Shown in pieces: positions 58,358 through 64,000 of a DNA stretch of 64,000 nt. The position numbers and the translations under genes are program-made. Location: positions 186,001-250,000 of the forward strand of contig NZ_JAIWPJ010000001.1 of the NCBI RefSeq assembly GCF_020515625.1, read 5' to 3'. This DNA is from Natrinema amylolyticum. Lineage in GTDB: Archaea > Halobacteriota > Halobacteria > Halobacteriales > Natrialbaceae. Numbering within the stretch: position 1 is the first letter of the stretch; each line of letters begins with the position of its first letter. Under the pieces are notes generated by a model. That model worked only from the letters and a program-made list of their open reading frames with translations, had not been told where the DNA came from and did no database searches.

Positions 58358-59419
58358 ATGCGCGCTGCAGTACTCGAGGCCTACGGCGAACCGCTCTCGA
58401 TCGAGACGGTCGATCCGCCGCCGCTCGAGCCCCACGGCGTCGCGGTCGACGTCGAGGCCTGTGGCATCTGCCGGAGCGACTGGCACGCCTGGCAGGGCCA
58501 CGGCGAGTGGGCGGACGATCGGGTGCCGCTCGGTCAGATCCTCGGCCACGAGCCGGCGGGCCGGATCGTCGAGGTCGGTGATCGCGTCGAGACGCTCGCG
58601 GTCGGTGATCGGGTCGTGATCCCGTTCAATCTCGGCGAGGGATCGTGCTACCAGTGCCGGAACGGGCACGGGAACGTGTGCGAGGACGGCTACGCGCTGG
58701 GGTTCGAACCGACCGTGCCCGGCGCGTTCGCCGAACGGGTCCACGTGCCTCACGCCGAGTTCAACGTCACGGCGCTCCCCGAGGGCGTCTCGGCGACCGA
58801 GGCAGCCGCGCTCGGCTGCCGATACGTCACCGCCTACCACGCGCTTGCCCACCGGGCCGACGTCGGGGGCGGTGACTGGGTCGCCGTCCACGGCTGCGGC
58901 GGACTCGGGTTGGCGGCCGTCCAGCTCGCGATCGCGCTCGGGGCCAGGGTGGTCGCGGTCGACGTCCGCGAGGAGCCGCTCTCGATGGCGACCGATCTCG
59001 GGGCCGACGCGACGATCGACGCGTCCGATACGGCGTCCGTTCCCGACGAAATCGAGGCCGTTACCGACAGAGGCGCACACGTCTCCGTCGACGCGCTCGG
59101 CCGCGCGGAGACCTGCCGGAACAGCCTCGACTGTCTCCGCGTCCGAGGCACCCACGTCCAGATCGGGCTGACGACCGACGCCGAGCGCGGCGAGGTGGCG
59201 CTCCCGATCGACGAGCTCACCCGATGGGACGTGACCGTCGTCGGCTCGCGCGGGATGCCGCCCTCGCGGTACGACGAACTCCTGCGGCTGCTCGAGGCCG
59301 GCCGCCTCGAGCCCGAGCGCCTGGTGACGCGTCGGGTGGCCCTCGACGACGTCTCGGATCGACTCGCCGCGATGACCGAGTACGGGACGAGCGGCATCGA
59401 GGTCGTGACCGAGTTCTGA
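58358..59419 (+). CDS. Zinc-dependent alcohol dehydrogenase
   Basis: A 353-residue medium-chain dehydrogenase. The catalytic zinc site shows C38 (CGICRSDWH, with D41 and H43 nearby) and H64-E65 (GHEPAG). The structural zinc lobe has only three of four cysteines (C97, C100, C108); the first is Glu94. The Rossmann segment is VHGCGGLGLAAVQLAIALGARVVAVD, with the acidic end that indicates NAD(H) preference. Substrate is unknown. It lies 87 nt after the amidohydrolase on the same strand and may be co-transcribed. Confidence 0.88.
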   Translation: MRAAVLEAYGEPLSIETVDPPPLEPHGVAVDVEACGICRSDWHAWQGHGEWADDRVPLGQILGHEPAGRIVEVGDRVETLAVGDRVVIPFNLGEGSCYQCRNGHGNVCEDGYALGFEPTVPGAFAERVHVPHAEFNVTALPEGVSATEAAALGCRYVTAYHALAHRADVGGGDWVAVHGCGGLGLAAVQLAIALGARVVAVDVREEPLSMATDLGADATIDASDTASVPDEIEAVTDRGAHVSVDALGRAETCRNSLDCLRVRGTHVQIGLTTDAERGEVALPIDELTRWDVTVVGSRGMPPSRYDELLRLLEAGRLEPERLVTRRVALDDVSDRLAAMTEYGTSGIEVVTEF

Positions 59420-59592
59420 GCGCCGAACGCCCGTAGGAGGCCCGTATCCGCCTCGGTTCAGCGATGGGGAGCGACGCAGCGTGGAGCGCCTACCGGGGCA
59501 GCGATCGCGCCGAACTCGCCCCGTGGGAGCCCGGCGACCGATCGGCGGATTTATCGCCGTCTCGCGCCGAGCGACGGATACGAATCGCATCC

Positions 59593-60402
59593 ATGACTGT
59601 CGTTCTCGCCGGCGTCGGCGCTGACAGCACGAACGTCGGCGCGCTGGCACCCCTCTACGACGACGGCCGCTTCGAGTACGTGCCGATCCCGGAGAAAACG
59701 CGGGAGACGGCCGAGTCCGAAACGCTCGGTTCGTGGGAGCTGCGCGCTGGCGACGGCACTGCGGCTGACCTGACCACTCGTCTCACACCCCAACCGGTCC
59801 ACGACGGGACCGAGACCGTCACCGGCGAGGCGCTCGAGTCCTGGCCCCTCCACCGCGATCCGAACTTCGAGGCGCTGACGTACGGCGAACACCGGACCAG
59901 CGGCTACGTCTCGCGGTTGCGCGCGCTCGAGCCGGGCGACGTCGTCGGGTTCTACGCGGGCCTGCGACGGCCCGACGGGGACCGCGCGCACCGCTACCTG
60001 ATCGGGTACTTCACCGTCGACGAGGTGGCCGTCGTCGGCCCCGAGACGCCGCCGGCCGAGCGCGAGGCGATACTCGAGGCCCACTCGGCGAACGCCCACG
60101 CGAAACGCGCCCGGGACGGCGAGCTCTATCTCGAGAAGCCGGTCGTCATCGTCGACGGCCGTGAGCCCGGCGGTCTCTTCGAGCGCGATCCGATCCGGCT
60201 CAGCGACTACTACGTCAAGGAGGGGAACGAACGGGCGCAGTACTACCTTCGCGAGGAAATCGCGTCCGAGTGGGACGTTCGGGCCGGCGGCGCGAACATG
60301 ATGTACAAGCCGGCCTACCGGTGTGGACTCTCGGGCGCTGCGTTCCGGGATCTGGTCGGTCTCCCCGGCGATCGCCCGGCCCCGCGGGACGGTCGCGTCT
60401 GA
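59593..60402 (+). CDS. Nmad3-like protein (nucleotide modification associated domain 3)
   Basis: A 269-residue protein that begins MTVVLAGVGADSTN, then LYDDGRFEYVPIPE, and later PNFEALTYGEHRTSGYVSRLRAL, GDVVGFYAGLRRP and HRYLIGYFTVDEVAVV. This matches the Nmad3 family, described computationally near enzymes that modify DNA or nucleotides. The exact function of Nmad3 is unknown. No modification genes are adjacent here. The ATG was placed at 59593; an AT-rich ATTTATC lies about 40 nt upstream. Downstream is an HTH gene, convergent with this one. Confidence 0.75.
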   Translation: MTVVLAGVGADSTNVGALAPLYDDGRFEYVPIPEKTRETAESETLGSWELRAGDGTAADLTTRLTPQPVHDGTETVTGEALESWPLHRDPNFEALTYGEHRTSGYVSRLRALEPGDVVGFYAGLRRPDGDRAHRYLIGYFTVDEVAVVGPETPPAEREAILEAHSANAHAKRARDGELYLEKPVVIVDGREPGGLFERDPIRLSDYYVKEGNERAQYYLREEIASEWDVRAGGANMMYKPAYRCGLSGAAFRDLVGLPGDRPAPRDGRV

Positions 60403-60414
60403 AGACTCGAGCCG

Positions 60415-60759
60415 TTATTCGACCGGATCGATATCGGCGTCTTCGAGCCGTGAGACGAACGGTTCGACCTCGTCGAAATTCGGTCCGATCGTCACGTCGT
60501 TCGCCGACCGATCGTAGTCGACGACGCCGTCCGCCGCCAGCCGCGGGAGGTGGTCGTGCACGAGTGTGACGTGGGCCTGTCGACGGGACTCGTGATGGCG
60601 GTCGCCGCCGTCGTTCGACGATGCGAGGTGAGCAGTCAGTTCCCGAACGGTCGCCTGCTCGACGTCAGAGAGGTACCACAGGAGAGACCGCTGCGTCGTA
60701 TCCGAGAGGATGGTGAAGACGGTATCCATCTCGAGGATTCCGGACTGGGATTGTGCCAT
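60415..60759 (-). CDS. DUF7344-type HTH regulator
   Basis: A 114-residue protein with a winged-helix domain: VFTILSDTTQRSLLWYLSDVE, TVRELTAHLASS, then AHVTLVHDHLPRLAADGVVDYD, and a short helical tail (VEPFVSRLEDADIDPVE). The LVHDHLPRLxxxGVVDYD stretch is typical of DUF7344-like haloarchaeal regulators. The ATG at 60759 was chosen; a Met at residue 11 is an alternative. It is divergent from the histidine kinase gene at 60956, so the 196-nt spacer may be its operator region. Confidence 0.8.
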   Translation of the reverse strand: MAQSQSGILEMDTVFTILSDTTQRSLLWYLSDVEQATVRELTAHLASSNDGGDRHHESRRQAHVTLVHDHLPRLAADGVVDYDRSANDVTIGPNFDEVEPFVSRLEDADIDPVE

Positions 60760-60955
60760 ACGCGACGCTCGCTCCCGACCGGAACAGCAGTTCTCCCTCC
60801 ATACGTAGGCCTTCGCTGTAGCCGCGGTTTCGACGGTCGACCCGTGATACGGTCCGGACTCAGCCCTGCGAAGCGAATTACCGCCGGCTATCGTGTGGAT
60901 ACACGGCCCGAAGCTTGAAACGTTCCGGATTCGACCCTCAGACCGGTGACCGAAC

Positions 60956-61852
60956 GTGCTTGACAGATCGGTGATCGCTCGATCACCGGCTGCCATCGCC
61001 GCGAGCTATGCAGCGATCGGTACGCTCTGGATTCTCGGTTCCGACGCTCTCGTCTATCTCGTCGTCCGACGCCTGGGTGTCGCGATCTCGGTCCAGATGG
61101 TCAAGGGCTGGGTGTTCGTCGTCGGTTCGTCGATCGTCCTCTACGGTCTGGTGTCGTACGGCCAGCGCGACCTCGAGCGGACCAACGAGCAACTCGATCG
61201 CGCGCTCCAGCAGACGAGCATCCTCCAGCGGATCATCCGGCACAATCTCCGCAACACCTGCAACATCATCCGCGGCAACGCGGAACTGCTCGCCGCCGAT
61301 CTCGCCGTCGACAGCGAGGGAGCAGACCGAGTCGAGACCATTACGACTCAGACGGATCGGCTCATCGAACTGAGCGAGAAGACTCACCTCCTCCGGGACG
61401 CACTCGTCGCCGATTCGACGACGATGAAGCAGGTCACCCTCTCGAAACTCCTCGAGTTACGGGTCGAGAAGGCTCGAATCCGGTATCCCGACGCGGCGAT
61501 TCGAACCGAGATTCCGGCCGAGATCTGCCGCGAGACCGATCCGCGACTCGAGACGGCGATCGACGAACTCCTCGAGAACGCGGTCGAGCACAACGACGCG
61601 GCCGAGCCGGCCGTGGAGGTAGCCATGCGATCGGGCGACGACGGGCGCGTGATAATCGGCATTAGCGATACGGGTCCCGGGATGCCGGACATCGAGCGAA
61701 CCGTCTTCGAGGAGGGGGTCGAGACGCCGCTGGCGCACTCGGAGGGCGTCGGCCTCTGGGTCACGCAGATGATTCTGACGCAACTCGGCGGGACGCTCGC
61801 GATCGGGGACAACGTGCCCCAAGGAACGACGGTCGAGTTGGTAATTCCATAG
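60956..61852 (+). CDS. Membrane sensor histidine kinase
   Basis: A 298-residue kinase read from a GTG. Two membrane helices (about residues 13-35 and 50-68) are followed by a short coiled-coil (RDLERTNEQLDRALQQTS), the dimerisation box IIRHNLRNTCNIIRGN with phospho-acceptor H96, and the ATPase domain with the N box DELLENAVEHN, G1 ISDTGPGMPDIE and G2 GVGLWVTQMIL. No sensor domain is recognisable outside the membrane, so sensing may be within or near the membrane. No response regulator is adjacent; the nearest single receiver is at 32540. It is divergent from an HTH gene. Confidence 0.9.
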   Translation: MLDRSVIARSPAAIAASYAAIGTLWILGSDALVYLVVRRLGVAISVQMVKGWVFVVGSSIVLYGLVSYGQRDLERTNEQLDRALQQTSILQRIIRHNLRNTCNIIRGNAELLAADLAVDSEGADRVETITTQTDRLIELSEKTHLLRDALVADSTTMKQVTLSKLLELRVEKARIRYPDAAIRTEIPAEICRETDPRLETAIDELLENAVEHNDAAEPAVEVAMRSGDDGRVIIGISDTGPGMPDIERTVFEEGVETPLAHSEGVGLWVTQMILTQLGGTLAIGDNVPQGTTVELVIP

Positions 61853-61948
61853 TCGGTCAGGAGGGCGACCGGGGAGCGCTCGTCGCGAAGCGGGACCCAG
61901 TTCCGCATCGATCGGTTTGATGTACCAACACGTCAAACGGGACAGCCA

Positions 61949-62494
61949 GTGAGGGCTTCCGACGAACCGACGCCGCGACACGACCACGTCGAGCGTCACG
62001 CGACGCCCGGGCCGCGAAACTCGCTGGCCCACTGGACCGCCGCTCGCAACCCGCTTCGGGTCGCGATCAACTACGTCGTCGTCTGGCTCGTCCGGATCTC
62101 GCCCAGCCTCAGACTCAAGCGCTGGCTCCTCCGCCGGATCGGCGTCACGGTCGGCGAGGGCGTTTCCTGGGGGCTCGAGGCCACGCCGGACGTCTTCTGG
62201 CCGGATCTGATCACCGTCGAGGCGGACGCAATCGTCGGCTACGACGCGACGCTTCTCTGTCACGAGTTCTTACAGGACGAGTACCGGACGGGCGAGGTCG
62301 TCGTCGGCGAGCAGGCGATGATCGGGGCCGGTGCGATTGTCCTCCCGGGCGTCGAGATCGGCGAGGGGGCCAGCGTCGCGGCGAACTCCCTCGTGACGCG
62401 CGATGTCCCGCCCGGAACGACGGTCGCGGGCGTCCCGGCCCGGCGGATGAGCGAGGAGAGCGACGACGAGGAGGGAATCTCGCCGGCGACGTAA
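61949..62494 (+). CDS. Acyltransferase, left-handed beta-helix family
   Basis: A 181-residue transferase of the hexapeptide-repeat type read from a GTG. The N-terminal part holds LRLKRWLLRRIGVTVGEGVSWG; the beta-helix has imperfect hexapeptides (ITVEADAIVGYDATLLCHEF, VVVGEQAMIGAGAIVLPGVEIGEGASVAANSLV) ending VPPGTTVAGVPARRM. The His in LLCHEF is the probable general base. Such enzymes acetylate sugars or similar acceptors. The start is followed by a polar N-terminus; an internal start is possible. Confidence 0.85.
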   Translation: MRASDEPTPRHDHVERHATPGPRNSLAHWTAARNPLRVAINYVVVWLVRISPSLRLKRWLLRRIGVTVGEGVSWGLEATPDVFWPDLITVEADAIVGYDATLLCHEFLQDEYRTGEVVVGEQAMIGAGAIVLPGVEIGEGASVAANSLVTRDVPPGTTVAGVPARRMSEESDDEEGISPAT

Positions 62495-62604
62495 CGGATT
62501 CCCGTCGGTGACGTGACGGACTCCGTCTCGGTCGACTGGCCGCGGTCTCCTCAGTACACCTCCCGTCCACCTTCGTTCAACCGATGTAATTATAGAAAGC
62601 AGAA

Positions 62605-62613
62605 TTATTATAT
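62605..62613 (+). promoter_or_regulatory. TATA-like box for the DUF4013 gene
   Basis: TTATTATAT lies 23-31 nt before the ATG at 62636, in a marked AT-rich stretch (62585-62615). It settles the start over an upstream GTG at 62513. Confidence 0.5.
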
Positions 62614-62635
62614 CACCGTGAACGAATCCCCGTCC

Positions 62636-63709
62636 ATGTCGTACTGTCACGACTGTGACGAGGAATTCGAACCGGGGACGATCCTCTGTCCGGAGTGCGG
62701 ATCGAAACTGGCTGGGGGAAGCGACGGCACGGAATCGTCGTCCGGGTGGTCGAGCGACGGTTCTGCGGCTGACGACGCCGAGTGGTCGAGTGACGATTCC
62801 ACGGCTGACGATACCGGGTGGTCGAACGACGGATCCGCGAGTACCGACGCGGCGTCCGGCTGGTCGAGCGACGACTCGAGCGGGGGAGAAGCCGGCTGGT
62901 CGAGCGGCGACTCCGCGGGGAGCAGCGGGGCAACGACAATTCAGCAGAATCCGATTCCAACGGCGTCGGAATCGGGGAGCAGCGACCCGTCGGAGCCGCG
63001 ATACCACGATACGGATATCTTCGAGTTCTCGTTTGCGTTCCCGCTCGGGAAGGGCGGCAAGCCGTTACTGATCGACTCCGCCCTCGTCCTCTTCTCGTTT
63101 CTCCTCGTGACGCTGCCCTTCACCTACGGCTACTCCTACCGAGTCGGCCGCGCGGCGGCGCGGGGCGACGGCGAGGTCCCGTCGTTCGACGACTGGGGCG
63201 GGCTGGGAAGGGACGGACTGCTCCTCATCGGCGTCTACCTCGGCGTCGTGATCGGGCTCGGTGCGGTGACGGCCGCGTTCGTCGGCGCGATCGCTGCGGT
63301 CGGGGAGTCCTCGTCGCTCGTGTTGCCACTCATCGGAATCGCGACGCTGATCCTCTTGGCAGGCGTCTACGTCGCCGGCGCGATCGTCCCGGTACTGATC
63401 GGAACCGGTAGCGTCAGAGAAACGTTTTCGAACGGCCGCATCCTCGAGTTCGCGTTCTCGATCCACTATCTCAAGGGAGTGGTGCTCCTGTTGGTGTTCT
63501 CGACCGTGCTGTCGATCGCGGTCTGGATCGTCGCGGTGGTCCTCGTAATCACCGTCGTCGGTATCTTCCTGTTGATCCCGCTGTACTTCGTACTCTCGGC
63601 GTACATCGCGAACCTCACGTTCGCCATGTGGGGATATATCTACAACGACGCGGCGTCGGCCGGCGACGTCGAACCCGTTGAGCCCGACGCACCGCTGGGC
63701 CTGCAATAG
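62636..63709 (+). CDS. DUF4013 membrane protein with zinc ribbon and Trp-Ser repeats
   Basis: A 357-residue protein. Residues 1-25 are a zinc ribbon with C4-x2-C7 and C18-x2-C21. Residues 37-95 are a Ser/Asp/Gly linker with five W-S-[SN] units (Trp at 38, 50, 62, 76 and 88). The C-terminal two thirds is DUF4013, with about six membrane helices, including GEVPSFDDWGGLGRDGLLLI, and the helical run VLISTVLSIAVWIVAVVLVIT-like near the end. DUF4013 proteins are membrane proteins of unknown function. It stands alone. Confidence 0.85.
   Translation: MSYCHDCDEEFEPGTILCPECGSKLAGGSDGTESSSGWSSDGSAADDAEWSSDDSTADDTGWSNDGSASTDAASGWSSDDSSGGEAGWSSGDSAGSSGATTIQQNPIPTASESGSSDPSEPRYHDTDIFEFSFAFPLGKGGKPLLIDSALVLFSFLLVTLPFTYGYSYRVGRAAARGDGEVPSFDDWGGLGRDGLLLIGVYLGVVIGLGAVTAAFVGAIAAVGESSSLVLPLIGIATLILLAGVYVAGAIVPVLIGTGSVRETFSNGRILEFAFSIHYLKGVVLLLVFSTVLSIAVWIVAVVLVITVVGIFLLIPLYFVLSAYIANLTFAMWGYIYNDAASAGDVEPVEPDAPLGLQ
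62744..62914 (+). repeat. Imperfect 36-bp tandem repeat coding five W-S-S units
   Basis: Repeat starts (Trp codons) at residues 38, 50, 62, 76 and 88 give spacings of 12, 12, 14 and 12 codons. Each unit holds W-S-[SN]-[DG]-[DG]-S and a Gly/Asp/Ala tail. The DNA copies (tggtcgagcgacg and similar) differ by several bases. Confidence 0.6.
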
Positions 63710-63851
63710 CGGCCCGGCCCCGCCCTGCTCGAGTAGCGACGAACGCACGACCGGCCCATTTTAAGACGTGACCGACCGCGAGACAGCGGTTCCGATCGCA
63801 CTGATCGGGACCACGATACGCTGACAAACGCGGTTCAGAAGAGAAAGAGAC

Positions 63852-64000
63852 CTACAGCGACGACCAGGACTTCCGCGCTTCGTTCCAGGAAGTGATGTCG
63901 GCGATCCAGCGGGCGGCGATCATCTTCTTCAGGTTCTGTGCCGGGCGGCCGCCGAAGGTATCGACGGGCAGGGAAATCCCGAAGGCCGGCTTGACGTCGT
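63852..64000 (-). CDS. 3' end of an unidentified gene
   Basis: A minus-strand coding frame enters from the right edge and ends at TAG (63854-63852). The last 48 residues include GISLPVDTFGGRPAQNL, then KKMIAARWIADITSWNEARK, closing SWSSL. The phrase is well-behaved protein, not a shadow. I cannot name the family from this tail. It is convergent with the DUF4013 gene. Confidence 0.6.
   Translation of the reverse strand, partial: DVKPAFGISLPVDTFGGRPAQNLKKMIAARWIADITSWNEARKSWSSL

Overview
The window is haloarchaeal chromosome, most like Natrialbaceae (Natrinema, Haloterrigena and relatives). The evidence is high GC with short AT-rich islands, very acidic predicted proteins, TATA-like boxes about 25-35 nt before start codons (the spacing of leaderless transcripts), and many haloarchaea-type families: MoxR/DUF58 sets, DUF7344-type HTH proteins, HAE3 exporters, CGYS glutaredoxin, RIC and Pelota. 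I saw no rRNA, tRNA, CRISPR array, prophage or intact insertion sequence. It reads as core chromosome with a few scars.

Layout. Positions 1-1650 are an eroded patch: a frameshifted DUF6653-like gene, a 42-residue zinc-ribbon gene, a DUF309 gene with a decayed tandem copy just upstream, and a stray C-terminal fragment. Positions 1850-11230 hold metabolic and redox genes: aspartoacylase-like hydrolase, glutaredoxin, PQQ-type sugar dehydrogenase, SDR, glutamate-cysteine ligase, a cysteine-free CysD-like PP-loop ATPase and an aldo/keto reductase. Positions 11429-16021 hold a DUF4129 / DUF7269-like / DUF58 / DUF7519-like operon convergent with a MoxR ATPase. Positions 16022-22640 hold a small MITE-like element that supplies the stop codon of a RIC gene, then an amidase, a cold-shock protein, PAC2, and an NSUN methyltransferase with its separate PUA-like partner.

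Positions 22797-34947 hold an MFS permease, a zinc-finger/S1/OB/DHH protein with a degenerate DHH motif, two metallo-beta-lactamase proteins, OsmC, a Bax1-type nuclease, a response regulator and an M48 protease. Positions 34951-41254 are a complete seven-gene Mrp Na+/H+ antiporter operon (A to G on the minus strand), divergent from elp3. Positions 43081-43505 contain no gene but have a TATA box followed by a run of stem-loops, a candidate non-coding RNA. Positions 43936-51620 include a ZIP transporter and two ribosome-rescue factors, RqcH and Pelota, plus a terminator-like element with alternative pairings. Positions 51651-63709 include a TrmB-type regulator with an HAE3 exporter, a ribonuclease Z-like hydrolase, an amidohydrolase behind a possible 13-codon leader ORF, a zinc alcohol dehydrogenase, an Nmad3-like protein, a histidine kinase, an acyltransferase and a DUF4013 membrane protein. 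The right edge cuts an unidentified minus-strand gene.

The best candidates for something new are the structured intergenic RNA at 43262-43430, the MITE that ends the RIC gene, the alternative hairpins at 49493-49556, the leader ORF at 56481, the DHH protein with a lost active-site motif, and the Nmad3-like gene. No single locus shows an obvious new defence or mobile system. Family names come from recognition of the translated sequence, not from a database search.
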